DNA of 64,000 bases from Kribbella qitaiheensis (GCF_014217565.1 NZ_CP043661.1:2542001-2606000), one strand, 5' to 3'. Numbered from the stretch's first letter, positions 8,820 through 17,363 are shown. A program made the numbers and translations. Notes: a model not told the origin generated them from the letters alone.

Positions 8820-9035
8820 GCGACGAACACCCGCGGGCCTTCCGGCACACACCAACGCACCGCCGGAGCCCTGGCAGGTACTGATGGTCCTGACCAGCGC
8901 AGGTCTCGCCGTCGTCCTCCTGGCGTCATCCGAGTACGGCGTCCGCACCTTTCACCACTGTGGGGGCTCCTCGGACTCCTGCCAGCCGTAGCCGGCCTGA
9001 TCGCGGCCGCACTTCTACTCCGCCGACAGAGCTGA
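8820..9035 (+). pseudogene. Remnant of a small membrane protein
   Basis: Two hydrophobic helices sit in different plus-strand frames: VLMVLTSAGLAVVLLASSEYG (about 8880-8940, broken into by a frame change) and WGLLGLLPAVAGLIAAALLL (about 8965-9027) followed by RRQS and a stop. A two-helix membrane protein that lost one or two bases would look like this. It adjoins the broken TetR gene, so both may come from the same lost module. This is a weak call. Confidence 0.3.
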
Positions 9036-9049
9036 GACCGGCCGCAGGA

Positions 9050-9397
9050 TCAGGTGGATTCGGGGTCATACGGGGCGCGTTGGCCGACTGGTAGGCGCTG
9101 CGGGGTGTCCATCGTGTCCATCGAGTTGGAGACGGGCTTGTCGAAGTCGTCGTCGTCCATGCCCTCGAGGAGATGCTTGCGGACGAAGCTGCGCGGGTTC
9201 AGGTCGCGGACGTCGAGGTCGGCGAACTCCGGGCCGAGTTCTTCGCGCAGGTCGTTCTGGGCGTTGTTGACCATCTGCCGGACCTGGCGCAGCAGCTTGC
9301 CCGCCGTCCGGGCGAATTCCGGCAGCCGGTCGGGGCCGAAGACGAGCACGGCGACGATCGCGATCACGACGAGCTCAAGTGGCCCCACGCCGAACAT
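9050..9397 (-). CDS. tatB: Twin-arginine translocase subunit TatB
   Basis: 115 aa. It starts MFGVGPLELVVIAIVAVLVFGPDRLPEFART, the single N-terminal membrane helix, FGP hinge and amphipathic helix of TatA/B proteins. The FGVG..E start, longer amphipathic region and acidic tail (GMDDDDFDKP) identify TatB. With TatA and TatC (not in the window) it binds the RR signal of folded export substrates. It lies about 100 bp after htrA on the same strand, the order conserved in actinobacteria (sigE-rseA-htrA-tatB). Confidence 0.95.
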   Translation of the reverse strand: MFGVGPLELVVIAIVAVLVFGPDRLPEFARTAGKLLRQVRQMVNNAQNDLREELGPEFADLDVRDLNPRSFVRKHLLEGMDDDDFDKPVSNSMDTMDTPQRLPVGQRAPYDPEST

Positions 9398-9501
9398 GTC
9401 CCACCTCTCCCAGTACCTTCAGATGCACCGCGGACAGCGTAGCCCGCACCCGGTCGACCCGCCCGCCGGGTCAGCCATTCGGCCGCTCGGCGGGAAGGCC
9501 G

Positions 9502-11055
9502 TCAGCCCGTCTGCTGGCCGAGGGTGATGTTGACCTGGGTCGGCCGTCCGCCGCGCTCGAAGTCGAGCCGGACGCGCTCCCCCGGGCGATGGGTGCGGAT
9601 CGCCACGATCAGCCCTTCCGCGGTGTCCACCACCAGGCTGTTGATCTTGGTGATCACATCGCCGGTCCGCAGCCCGGCGCGCGCCGCCGGCGATCCCGCG
9701 GTCACTTCACTCACCCGCGCACCGCCTTCGAACTGCATGTCCACGTTCGCGCCGATCACCGGGTAGAACGCCTTGCCGGACTCGATCAACTGCTGCGCCG
9801 TCCGCCGGGCCTGGTCGATCGGGATCGCGAAGCCCAGCCCGATGCTGCCGCTGGTCCCTTCCTCGGCGCCACGCACGGTCGCGATCGCGGAGTTGATCCC
9901 GATCACCCGCGCGTTCATGTCGACCAGCGGCCCACCCGAGTTGCCCGGGTTGATCGCCGCGTCGGTCTGCAGCGCGTTGATGTACGAGATCTCGCCCTCG
10001 CCGCCGGCCGTGACCGGACGGTTCTTGGCCGAGACGATCCCGGAGGTGACGGTACCCGCCAGGCCGAGCGGCGACCCGATCGCGACCACGTCCTGGCCGA
10101 CGACCGCGAGCTCCGACTGGCCGAACTGGACCGAAGGCGCTTCCAGCCCGATCACCTGCACAACAGCCAGGTCGTACGCCGGTGAGCGGCCGACGAGCCG
10201 GGCGGTCGCCGTCTTGCCCTTCTGCGTCACCACCTGGATCGAGCCACCTTTGGCCGCGGCCGCGACGACGTGGTTGTTGGTCAGGATGTGGCCGGCGTCG
10301 TCGATCGCGAACCCGGAACCGGTCGCGCTCGAATTGTCGGACCCATCGACCTTCAGCTGGACGACGCTCGGCAACAGGGTCGCAGCGACGGCCGAGACCG
10401 AGCCGGTGCGGATCTTCGGGTCGGTGCCAACGCCGATCGCGGGGCCGCTCGGGTTATCGATGGGGCCGCTGTTGTTGTCGAGCGCGACCACGCTCACGGC
10501 CGCGCCGGTGCCGGCAATCAGGCCGACGATGAGCGCGACGATCGCGGCGATGAGGACGGTCCGGTTGCCCTTCGGTGGCGCCACCGGGGTGTACGCGCGA
10601 GCCTGCTGCTGGTGCCAGTCGAGGGGCGGAGGCGGCGTGTACGTCGGCTGCCGGGTCGGCCAGGCCTGGCCCGGGTACGCCGGGCGGAACCCGCTTTCGA
10701 CCGGCTCGGGGCGTCCGAAGCTCCGCTGCGTCACGGACCGCGCCGGAGACTGCCTGTACGGCGCACTGCTCCCCGGCGTAGGAATCGGCGCACCGCTCTG
10801 AGGCGCACTCGTCTGAGGCGCACCGCTCTGAGGCGCACTCGTCTGAGGCGCACCGCTCTGAGGTGCGCCGGCCTGAGGTGCGCCGGCCTGAGGTGCGCCA
10901 GTCGGCGTTGCAGGGAGCGGTGCCTGAGTTGCAGGGGGCGGTGGGGGTACGACAGGGCCCGCTAGGGGCCGCTCGGGCGGCAGTACGCGGGTGGGTTCCG
11001 GGTCCGCCGGATCTCTCGGCGTTCGGACTGTCGGCTCGGCGTCATCCCAGTTCAC
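9502..11055 (-). CDS. htrA: Membrane-anchored HtrA/DegP serine protease with PDZ domain
   Basis: 517 aa from the GTG at 11055 (VNWDDAEPTVRTP), with GAGGCGG just upstream; longer in-frame starts would run into the rseB coding region. Residues 1-165 are cytoplasmic and rich in Pro, Gln and Ala, with repeats of the GAPQ(A/S/T) type. One membrane helix spans about 166-192. The trypsin-like domain has His262 (NNHVVA), Asp295 (AYDLAVV) and Ser373 (NPGNSGGPL), and a PDZ domain closes the protein (GARVSEVTAGSPAARAGL). It degrades or refolds damaged exported proteins. It is encoded downstream of sigE, rseA and rseB, so it belongs to the envelope-stress regulon. Confidence 0.93.
   Translation of the reverse strand: MNWDDAEPTVRTPRDPADPEPTRVLPPERPLAGPVVPPPPPATQAPLPATPTGAPQAGAPQAGAPQSGAPQTSAPQSGAPQTSAPQSGAPIPTPGSSAPYRQSPARSVTQRSFGRPEPVESGFRPAYPGQAWPTRQPTYTPPPPLDWHQQQARAYTPVAPPKGNRTVLIAAIVALIVGLIAGTGAAVSVVALDNNSGPIDNPSGPAIGVGTDPKIRTGSVSAVAATLLPSVVQLKVDGSDNSSATGSGFAIDDAGHILTNNHVVAAAAKGGSIQVVTQKGKTATARLVGRSPAYDLAVVQVIGLEAPSVQFGQSELAVVGQDVVAIGSPLGLAGTVTSGIVSAKNRPVTAGGEGEISYINALQTDAAINPGNSGGPLVDMNARVIGINSAIATVRGAEEGTSGSIGLGFAIPIDQARRTAQQLIESGKAFYPVIGANVDMQFEGGARVSEVTAGSPAARAGLRTGDVITKINSLVVDTAEGLIVAIRTHRPGERVRLDFERGGRPTQVNITLGQQTG
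10796..10902. repeat. Short tandem repeats encoding GAPQ motifs in htrA
   Basis: GGCGCACCGCTCTGA / GGCGCACTCGTCTGA alternate about five times and GGTGCGCCGGCCTGA twice: 15-bp units in frame with htrA that add or remove five residues (such as SGAPQ or TSAPQ) from the cytoplasmic linker. Copy-number change would alter linker length without breaking the frame. Confidence 0.7.
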
Positions 11056-11128
11056 GGTGGCCGCCTCACGTCGTCGTTGGTTCGGTTGGTGCAGTCCCCG
11101 CCGGGGAATCCGGGAGGGACGGTATTGA

Positions 11129-12199
11129 TTATCCCAGCTTCCAGGAGAGCGCACCCATCGGCGTGAGCCACTTCGCCATTTTGGCCAGTCCGGTTCCCAC
11201 CCGTTGGACAGCTGTCACCGTCGGTGGCGGCTGGTGCGGGAAGGCGGCGACCACCTTGGTGAGCTGGTCGTACGGCAGGTCGCCGACCAGTGTGTAGACG
11301 ATTCCATCGGAGGACCACATGGCGTACGACGGCATCCCGTAGCGCTGGTAGACCCGCGCTCCCTCCTCCGTGGTGATCCCCGTGTACCCGGCGACGGCCG
11401 ACGGATCCAGCTCCCCACGCTGCTCGAAGAGGGACACGTTGAACAGCCCGTCGGAGTACGAGAACTGCAGGGACTTGCTGGCGGTGTCCTGATGTACGTC
11501 GTACAGCTGCAAGTCGGACGGCAGCGAAGGGGAGCATGTCCAGCCCTGCGAGCGAAGGCTGTCGACCTTGTTCATCCCGACCGCCTCCACCCCACCCGGC
11601 GCCATCGGCGGCAGATGCCCGATGAACTCGGAGTCCTCGATGTCCAGATCGGTGAACACGGTCGCCCGGACCATCGTCTTGCCGTCCGGACCGAACAGTT
11701 CCCGCTGCAGCAGCAACCCGGTCGCCTTGTCGATCCAGAAGCGCGCGGCCAGCGTCTTGTCGCCTCGCAGCGCCTCCACCAGTACGGCGGCCCGCCCGAT
11801 CGTGTCGGTGCAACACTTGTAGACCAGCTCGTACGTCGCTCTGAGCAGCGCGAGCGGGCCGCCATCGACAGTGGGACCCTCTGTGTGATTCGCCCGCTGC
11901 ACAAACGCCTTGGCGCCTGGTGACGACCCAGAGCCGACCACGCTGATCTCTGATCCCTGCGAAGCGGCGTGCACGATGTCGAGCATCGCCGAGCTCGCCC
12001 CGGTCGGTCCCCAGGACGTGATGATCTGCGTGCCGTGGTACGAAACCCGGTCGGGCGCGGCCGCGGCACGTTCCAGCCAGTTGACCGCGGTCGGCGAATC
12101 CTCACGGGCAGCCAGCGGTACGACGGCCGCTGCGGGCATGGGCAGGCCGAAGCCGATCAGTGCGGTGCTGACCAGGACGGCGAGCCGGGAGAGGCTCAC
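11129..12199 (-). CDS. RseB/MucB-like sigma-E regulatory protein, exported
   Basis: 356 aa with an N-terminal signal peptide (LAVLVSTALIGFGLPMPAAA). The body is the lipoprotein-like beta-half-barrel of MucB/RseB proteins: NWLERAAAAPDRVSYHGTQII, a long central domain (LLQRELFGPDGKTMVRATVFTDLDI) and a C-terminal domain ending near LVGDLPYDQLTKVVAAFP. In the known system RseB binds the periplasmic part of the anti-sigma factor and protects it from proteolysis. It sits directly between the anti-sigma gene (4 bp gap) and htrA, which fits that role. Many actinobacteria lack this member of the locus. Confidence 0.82.
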   Translation of the reverse strand: MSLSRLAVLVSTALIGFGLPMPAAAVVPLAAREDSPTAVNWLERAAAAPDRVSYHGTQIITSWGPTGASSAMLDIVHAASQGSEISVVGSGSSPGAKAFVQRANHTEGPTVDGGPLALLRATYELVYKCCTDTIGRAAVLVEALRGDKTLAARFWIDKATGLLLQRELFGPDGKTMVRATVFTDLDIEDSEFIGHLPPMAPGGVEAVGMNKVDSLRSQGWTCSPSLPSDLQLYDVHQDTASKSLQFSYSDGLFNVSLFEQRGELDPSAVAGYTGITTEEGARVYQRYGMPSYAMWSSDGIVYTLVGDLPYDQLTKVVAAFPHQPPPTVTAVQRVGTGLAKMAKWLTPMGALSWKLG

Positions 12200-12202
12200 T
12201 GC

Positions 12203-12811
12203 TCAGCGCCCCGTGAGGGCCACCGGCTGGAGCGTGGGGCTCAACCCCGCGTATCCCGCCCCGTTGAAGGAGTTCAGCATGGCGACCGGATCGGTGAACG
12301 GCGTCCCGTTGGTGGCGGCGGCGTGGTCGGCCGAGAAGCTCGCTACGGGCGGCTGCAGCACCGGCGGCTGCTCTGTCCGCGCCGGGTCGCCCAGGACGAA
12401 CGCAGTACCGAGCAGTGAAGCGACTGCGGCAGCAGAGCCGGCTGCACCCAGCACGCCCGTACGCCGACGGGTGCGGCTGACACGGGAAGCCGGCCGAGTG
12501 GCGCCGGTCCGGGCAGCCGGGAACGCCGAGCGCTGCGGGAACAGGGAGACGACCGGAGTCAGCACCGGACGCACCTCTTCGCGCGGCTCGGTCGAGAACG
12601 AAGGCACGCCCATCAGGCGCTGCATCAGGTCGCTGGGCGGCTCGATCGGATCGGCAGCGGCCAGCCGGGCCTTGAGCCGGCGCTGGGCGTCCACCTCGCC
12701 GCGGCACGTCTCGCAGCTGACCAGGTGACTCAGAACCTTGTCGCGCGAGTCGTGGTCCAGTTCGCCGTCGACGACGGCGCTCAGCTTGTCCAGGGGATGT
12801 TGCAGTGTCAC
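12203..12811 (-). CDS. rseA: Membrane anti-sigma factor with zinc-binding ZAS domain
   Basis: 202 aa. The N-terminal anti-sigma domain carries H29-x3-C33-x2-C36 (HLVSCETC), the zinc motif that clamps ECF sigma factors. A basic, Arg-rich linker and one membrane helix (about 119-141, [23 protein letters not shown]) follow, with an extracytoplasmic tail of about 60 residues. Its start overlaps the end of the sigma gene by 4 bp, so the two are co-translated at matched levels. It should hold SigE inactive until its extracytoplasmic domain is cut. Confidence 0.9.
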   Translation of the reverse strand: MTLQHPLDKLSAVVDGELDHDSRDKVLSHLVSCETCRGEVDAQRRLKARLAAADPIEPPSDLMQRLMGVPSFSTEPREEVRPVLTPVVSLFPQRSAFPAARTGATRPASRVSRTRRRTGVLGAAGSAAAVASLLGTAFVLGDPARTEQPPVLQPPVASFSADHAAATNGTPFTDPVAMLNSFNGAGYAGLSPTLQPVALTGR

Positions 12812-13506
12812 CGGTCGTCACCTCCGGCAAGGGACGGTCCGTCCGCGGACGGACCACTGACACGGGTCTGACCCTCCCGGGGCGCGCGGTGCTCGAGGTG
12901 CTTGCGCAGCATCGAGCGGCCCCGGTGGATCCGGCTCCGGACGGTCCCCAGCTTCACGTCCAGCACATCGGCGATCTCGTCGTACGTCATGCCCTCGATG
13001 TCGCAGAGCACCACGGCCGCACGGAAGTCCTCCGGCAGCGCGTCCAGTGCTCCCTGCACATCATGGTCGAACAGGTCCTGGTCCAGCTTCTCGGCCGGGC
13101 CAGATCCCTTCGCGGGCAGCCGGTCGTGCGCGTCGTCGGGCAGCCCGTCGAAGCGGATCCGCTGCCGGCGGCGGGCGCCGTCCAGGAAGAGGTTGGTGGT
13201 GATCCGGTAGAGCCAGCCCTCGAAGGTGCCCGGCGTGTACGACGACAGCGAGCGGAAGACCCGGACGAACACTTCCTGGGTCAGGTCCTCGGCGTCGTGC
13301 TTGTTGCCGGTCAGGCGGTAGGCCAGCCGGTACACGCGGGCGGAGTGGGCGCGGACGATCTCGTCCCAGGACGGCAGCGCCTCGGCCTCCGGCTGCTGAG
13401 CTTCCGGCTGAAGGCGCGGGGCCTGGGGAGCGGGCGCCACGGAGGTGTCGATCGGCTTCACGACAACGCCTCCCTGGGTCCGCTCGGCAACGAGTGAGAA
13501 CACCAT
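12808..13506 (-). CDS. sigE: ECF RNA polymerase sigma factor, SigE type
   Basis: 232 aa from the ATG at 13506 ([13 protein letters not shown]); a longer frame begins at 13545. Region 2 reads [38 protein letters not shown] and region 4 reads [46 protein letters not shown]. The extra 55-residue N-terminus is typical of actinobacterial SigE. It directs envelope-stress transcription and heads the operon sigE-rseA-rseB-htrA-tatB. A promoter of its own consensus lies upstream, so it is probably autoregulated. Confidence 0.93.
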   Translation of the reverse strand: MVFSLVAERTQGGVVVKPIDTSVAPAPQAPRLQPEAQQPEAEALPSWDEIVRAHSARVYRLAYRLTGNKHDAEDLTQEVFVRVFRSLSSYTPGTFEGWLYRITTNLFLDGARRRQRIRFDGLPDDAHDRLPAKGSGPAEKLDQDLFDHDVQGALDALPEDFRAAVVLCDIEGMTYDEIADVLDVKLGTVRSRIHRGRSMLRKHLEHRAPREGQTRVSGPSADGPSLAGGDDR

Positions 13507-13580
13507 GGTGCCGCGTTCACCGTCCTCTTCGCACGTCGGGTACACCCTGGTTCGACCCTGGGATGCCAGTACGACGAGTC

Positions 13581-13606
13581 AACGGGCCCCGCGACCGGGA
13601 AGTTCC
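13581..13606 (-). promoter_or_regulatory. ECF (SigE-type) promoter of sigE
   Basis: On the minus strand GGAAC (13606-13602) and CGTT (13584-13581) are separated by 17 bp, matching the common ECF consensus GGAAC-N16-18-CGTT. It lies about 75 bp before the sigE ATG and points into it, implying positive autoregulation. Confidence 0.65.
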
Positions 13607-13693
13607 CCGGCGCGGTGGTCGCTCTCGTAGTACAAGACGTATGAGCGGGCATTCTGGTTGAACGCCAGCGGTGTGTCTCGTGGAGAGCCACCG

Positions 13694-13915
13694 CTAGTTC
13701 TCTTCGATCACGGCGATGGGGTCGCCGTCGCGGACGACCTCGCCCTCGGCGACCTTCATCTCGGTGATGGTGCCGGCCACCTCGGCGAGGACCGGGATCT
13801 CCATCTTCATCGACTCGAGGATGACGAGGGTGTCCTCCGGGCCCACGATGTCGCCGGCCTTGGCGGTGATCTTCTGGACGTTGGCCACCAGCTCGGCCAC
13901 CACGGTGTGACTCAC
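13694..13915 (-). CDS. Small biotin/lipoyl carrier protein (TB7.3-like)
   Basis: A 73-aa protein consisting only of a biotinyl/lipoyl domain. The hairpin motif ESMKMEIPV places the modified lysine at residue 37; the M-K-M form is typical of biotinylation. Its likely role is as a mobile carboxyl carrier for an acyl-CoA carboxylase, with the carboxylase subunits elsewhere in the genome. M. tuberculosis has a free-standing protein of this kind (Rv3221c, TB7.3). A GGAGG site precedes the ATG. Confidence 0.9.
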   Translation of the reverse strand: MSHTVVAELVANVQKITAKAGDIVGPEDTLVILESMKMEIPVLAEVAGTITEMKVAEGEVVRDGDPIAVIEEN

Positions 13916-13962
13916 GCGCGTCCCTCCTCCGCCCAGGTGTTCCCCGGGTCTGTCCGAGGATC

Positions 13963-14508
13963 CTAGTTCTCCTTACTGAGAATTTGCCTAGCCCGGTACG
14001 ACGCGACCCGGGTGCGGCTCGAGCAGGTCGGAGTACAGAACCGGCGCGGGCGACGTTCGGCGGCGTTGACGAAGACCCGCTCGCAGTCGGGAGCCGCGCA
14101 GCTGTCTATCGCCTCGAACCCATGGCCGGCGGCGAACCCCGCGAGACCGAGCGCGGCTCCGGCGGCCATCCACTCGGCCCAGGTCGCCCCGGGCTTGGCC
14201 ACATGCAGGTGCCACGGCGACTCGTCGTGATCCGACAGATAGGGCCGTACGGCGTAGTCGGCGAGCAGGTCGTTGAGGATGCCGGCCGCCTCGCGTGGCT
14301 CGGCATGGAAGACCGGGCGGAGGCGTTCACGGACCGCCTTCACGGCCATCAGATCGCGCTCGTCGACCGTCACCGACGGCTCGCCGTGGTCGGCCAGGAA
14401 TCGCTCCAGGTCGGCCGGCGACGTCAGCGCCTCCGGATCGAGGGACTTGGTGTTCACCAGGTCCACGGCGATCCGGATCATCCGGTCCGGGGTCGTCAGA
14501 CTCTCCAC
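13963..14508 (-). CDS. CGNR zinc-finger putative transcriptional regulator (copy 1)
   Basis: 181 aa from the GTG at 14508 (VESLTTPDRMIRIAVDLVNT); an earlier ATG at 14553 would lie inside the divergent promoter. The N-terminal ABATE-like domain (LVNTK..., RERLRPVFHA) is followed by the C-terminal CGNR zinc finger: C-x4-C within DSCAAPDCERVFVN, then RRFCTPTCSSRTRVASYRAR, where the usual CGNR reads CSSR. The family is thought to bind ligand through ABATE and DNA through the finger. It is divergent from the MFS gene, with repeated GTAAC/GTTAC motifs between them, so it probably controls that exporter and itself. Confidence 0.82.
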   Translation of the reverse strand: MESLTTPDRMIRIAVDLVNTKSLDPEALTSPADLERFLADHGEPSVTVDERDLMAVKAVRERLRPVFHAEPREAAGILNDLLADYAVRPYLSDHDESPWHLHVAKPGATWAEWMAAGAALGLAGFAAGHGFEAIDSCAAPDCERVFVNAAERRPRRFCTPTCSSRTRVASYRARQILSKEN

Positions 14509-14524
14509 TCGACCGAGCGTAACG

Positions 14525-14569
14525 CCTCTGTTAACGTAACGCGTAACTGCCAAATATGCGTTACAGAGG
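14525..14569. promoter_or_regulatory. Operator-like palindrome between CGNR and MFS genes
   Basis: CCTCTGTTAACG (14525-14536) faces CGTTACAGAGG (14559-14569), a near-perfect inverted repeat. Between them are two further CGTAAC half-sites in direct orientation (14536-14547). GTAAC/GTTAC thus occurs four times in 45 bp, overlapping the region where both promoters must lie, and the right arm includes the AGAGGAG ribosome site of the MFS gene. Confidence 0.6.
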
Positions 14570-14576
14570 AGTTCTG

Positions 14577-15752
14577 ATGCCGGCCCGCTACCTGACCGCC
14601 GCGACGCTCGCGCGGCTCGGGGACGAGATGGTCGCCTTCACGCTCGTCCTGCTCGTCCTGGAGCGCACGGACAGCGCGGCGCTGGCCGGTGTGACCGGGG
14701 CTGCCTACGCACTGCCGGCAATCGTGACCGGCCCACTGCTCGGCGCATGGCTCGACAGGACGCAGTACCGGCGTACTGCGTTGGCTCTGAACCAGGCTGT
14801 CCTAGGTGCGGTGATGGTCTCCATGCTCGCCGTGGTCGGGCATAGCGCTCACTGGGTGACACCGGTGCTCGCGGCAGTCGCCGGTACGACGCTGCCGCTG
14901 GTCAGTGGCGGCTTCACCAGCATGCTGCCGAGCCTGGTGCCGTCGGAGCTTCTCCCCCGGGCCAACTCACTGGAGGCAGCCAGCTTCGGCGTAGCCACGA
15001 TCACCGGCCCGGCAGCGGCCGCCACGATCACCGCAGCGGTGTCGGTGGAGGCGGCCGCACTGGTGATCGCCGTGACGGCGGCTCTCAGCATCCTGGCCAT
15101 CACCCGCCTGCCCGCACTCCCGGCAGTTCACGGAAGCCAAGAGTCCTTCCTGGGTTCAGCAGTAGCCGGCTTGGCTCACCTGGCCCGTACTCCGCGCCTG
15201 CGGGCGTCAACAGTGACCACGACTTTGCTCATGGGTCTTACCGGGATGCTCCTGATCACCCTGCCGCTACACATGGCGTCGCTCGGCATGCCCCGATCGG
15301 CGGCAGGCTACCTGTGGGCGGTGTTGGAGTTGGGCAGTGTCACTACAGCCCTTCTCTTGGGCAACTTCCAGACCCGCTGGCGCCCGGAGCACGTCGTCAT
15401 GCTGTCGGTGGCCGCTTACGGGCTGGCCTTCACCGCTTGGCCACTGGCGGGCAGCTTTGCCGTACTGCTGGTGCTGGCTGCGGCTACCGGCCTCCTGGAA
15501 GGGCCGATGCTCCCAGCGATGTTTGCTGCTCGTCAGGTGTACAGCCCGTTGGAACTGCAAGGCCGGGTGAGCACAACTGCGGCCAGCCTCCGAGTGGGCG
15601 CGGCAGCCCTCGGCCAAGCGACAGCAGGGCTTGTGGTGCCGCTTGTAGGCACCCACACTGCGCTCCTGCTGATCGCCGCAGGTCTGCTCGCGGCCTCAGC
15701 CGTCGGCTACGCCTCCAGCTACAACAAGAGGAGGGTGGCACATGCTGGTTAA
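14577..15752 (+). CDS. Major facilitator superfamily transporter
   Basis: 391 aa from the ATG at 14577 (AGAGGAG ribosome site 4-5 bp upstream; the ATG at 14556 lies in the operator). About 10-12 hydrophobic segments and the MFS A-type loop GAWLDRTQYRRTAL near residue 60 are seen. The style (LARLGDEMVAFTLVLLVLERT start, no substrate-specific motif) fits drug- or metabolite-export MFS proteins of the DHA/MdfA-like group. Its stop overlaps the following GNAT gene by 11 bp, suggesting joint export and acetylation of a toxic compound, controlled by the divergent CGNR protein (inference). Confidence 0.85.
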   Translation: MPARYLTAATLARLGDEMVAFTLVLLVLERTDSAALAGVTGAAYALPAIVTGPLLGAWLDRTQYRRTALALNQAVLGAVMVSMLAVVGHSAHWVTPVLAAVAGTTLPLVSGGFTSMLPSLVPSELLPRANSLEAASFGVATITGPAAAATITAAVSVEAAALVIAVTAALSILAITRLPALPAVHGSQESFLGSAVAGLAHLARTPRLRASTVTTTLLMGLTGMLLITLPLHMASLGMPRSAAGYLWAVLELGSVTTALLLGNFQTRWRPEHVVMLSVAAYGLAFTAWPLAGSFAVLLVLAAATGLLEGPMLPAMFAARQVYSPLELQGRVSTTAASLRVGAAALGQATAGLVVPLVGTHTALLLIAAGLLAASAVGYASSYNKRRVAHAG

Positions 15753-16326
15753 AGCCTGGGCGGAGGGCTGGGCCATAGCCCGGGGAACAGCTGCACCAGT
15801 GGAGGTAGCCGACGGCTATCGCATCGACGTCGGCTTGCCAGGCCACGTCGCGCGCTATGTACTCCCAGCTCACTCGCCGGCGCTGGCGGCTCGCCTGACG
15901 ACCCCCGGTACGTGGATGAAGATCTGCGGCCCCGCGCCCGTGCTCGACGAGCGCTGGCAGGTGCAGGCGCTGGAGTACCTGATGAGCGCGCAGCTGACAG
16001 CGGAGCCGCCGCGTCACCGGCCGGAGTACGAACTCCAGTTGACGCGGGTCGGCAGCGTCCTCGACGTGGTCGTCAGCAGCCAAGGTGAGCCTGCCGCGCG
16101 CGGCAGGGCGGGCCTCGCCGGGGAGTACGCCGTGATCGACCAGGTGGTCACCGAACCCGGCCACCGACGCCGGGGGCTCGGCACCACCGTCATGCGCGCG
16201 CTCAGCCAGGCGGCCAGCCACAGCGGCGCCCGTACCGGAGTACTGGTCGCTACAGCTGACGGCCTAGCTCTCTACAGCCGCCTGGGGTGGGCACTGGTAT
16301 CTCCTGTCACCGCTGCTCGACTGTGA
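15742..16326 (+). CDS. GNAT N-acetyltransferase coupled to the MFS gene
   Basis: 194 aa. The C-terminal half is a GNAT fold: YAVIDQVVTEPGHRRRGLGTTVMRAL contains the acetyl-CoA loop R-R-x-G-x-G, and LYSRLGWALVS is the closing strand. The N-terminal 100 residues are a divergent domain seen in GNATs whose substrate half is unlike the catalytic half. It overlaps the MFS stop by 11 bp, so it is translated with the transporter. It may inactivate the compound that the MFS protein exports. Confidence 0.82.
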   Translation: MLVKAWAEGWAIARGTAAPVEVADGYRIDVGLPGHVARYVLPAHSPALAARLTTPGTWMKICGPAPVLDERWQVQALEYLMSAQLTAEPPRHRPEYELQLTRVGSVLDVVVSSQGEPAARGRAGLAGEYAVIDQVVTEPGHRRRGLGTTVMRALSQAASHSGARTGVLVATADGLALYSRLGWALVSPVTAARL

Positions 16327-16347
16327 GCGCCAGGAGACCAGTAGTCG

Positions 16348-17247
16348 TCAGCCGAGGATGACCGAGCGGCTCAGGCTGCGGGGCTGGTCCGGGTTGAGGC
16401 CGAGCGCGAGCGACTTGGCTACGGCGACCCGCTGGGCGACCACCAGGGACGCCATCGGGTCGAGGTCCGGGTGGTGCACGATCGTGGCGCCGGTGGCGCG
16501 GACGTCGTCGAGCAGACCCTCCGGGGCTTCGCCGAAGATCCACACCCCACGGCCGGGCTCGGCAATCGCGATCGGGCCGTGCCGGTAGTCCATCGCCGGG
16601 TACGCCTCGGTCCACGCCGACGCCGCTTCACGCTGCTTCAGGCCGGCCTCGTGCGCGAGCCCGATGGTCCAGCGAGTGCCCAGGTAGGTGAGCTGCTCCA
16701 GCTTCGCCAACTCGTCGACATCGATCGTCAGCGCCTTCTCGGCATCCGCCGCGGCGTGCGTGAGGTCCTCCCCGAGCGAGGCGCGCAGCAACGCGAGGGT
16801 GGTGGTCGCGAACCTGGTCTGTACTACGGACTGCTCGTCGGCGAAGTCGAGCATGATCGTGTGATCCGCCAGCTCCACGATCGGCGAATCCGGGGTCGCG
16901 GTGATCGCGATCGTCGGCAGGTCGGTGTTGCGGACCAGGTCGAGCACCTCGGTCGTCGTACCCGAGCGGCTGATCACCACGACGGCGTCGTACTTGCGTC
17001 CGGCCGGGAACTCCGACCCGGCGAACGCGTCGGTCTCACCCTGGCCGAGGTCCTCGCGCAGCGCGGCGTACGCCATCGCCATGAACCACGAGGTGCCGCA
17101 GCCGACGGCTGCAACGCGTTGCCCAGGCTCGGGCAGTGCGCCACCGTACTGCGCGAAACCGGCCGCGACCTGCCGCCAAAGGTCCGGCTGAGTGGCGATC
17201 TCAGTGCTCACGAAGGACGTATCACTCAAAACGGGCGTGTCGGTCAT
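16348..17247 (-). CDS. SIS-domain sugar-phosphate isomerase/deaminase-like protein
   Basis: 299 aa with two SIS domains like the isomerase half of GlmS or AgaS: VAAVGCGTSWFMAMAYAALRE, VVVISRSGTTTEVLDL (the phosphosugar-binding S-R-S-G-T-T) and a second half containing AYPAMDYRHGPIAIAEPG. No glutaminase domain is present, so it acts as an aldose/ketose isomerase or amino-sugar deaminase. It is divergent from a DeoR regulator with a phased repeat between them, so an amino-sugar phosphate is a reasonable substrate guess. Confidence 0.85.
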   Translation of the reverse strand: MTDTPVLSDTSFVSTEIATQPDLWRQVAAGFAQYGGALPEPGQRVAAVGCGTSWFMAMAYAALREDLGQGETDAFAGSEFPAGRKYDAVVVISRSGTTTEVLDLVRNTDLPTIAITATPDSPIVELADHTIMLDFADEQSVVQTRFATTTLALLRASLGEDLTHAAADAEKALTIDVDELAKLEQLTYLGTRWTIGLAHEAGLKQREAASAWTEAYPAMDYRHGPIAIAEPGRGVWIFGEAPEGLLDDVRATGATIVHHPDLDPMASLVVAQRVAVAKSLALGLNPDQPRSLSRSVILG

Positions 17248-17269
17248 GTCGTCTCCGGACTTGTAATGG

Positions 17270-17294
17270 TCGAAACTGCTCGAACGTGATCGAA
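17270..17294. promoter_or_regulatory. Three helically phased TCGAA repeats between SIS and DeoR genes
   Basis: TCGAA starts at 17270, 17280 and 17290, exactly 10 bp apart, on one face of the helix and 23 bp before the SIS start. DeoR-type regulators often bind short direct repeats, so this is the best candidate operator for the divergent DeoR protein. Confidence 0.55.
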
Positions 17295-17363
17295 TGGTGC
17301 CAACCGGCAGCCGTCCGGCTGACCGATTGTGTGCGGTGTGATCTTCTGTAGGAGGAGCCCCGG

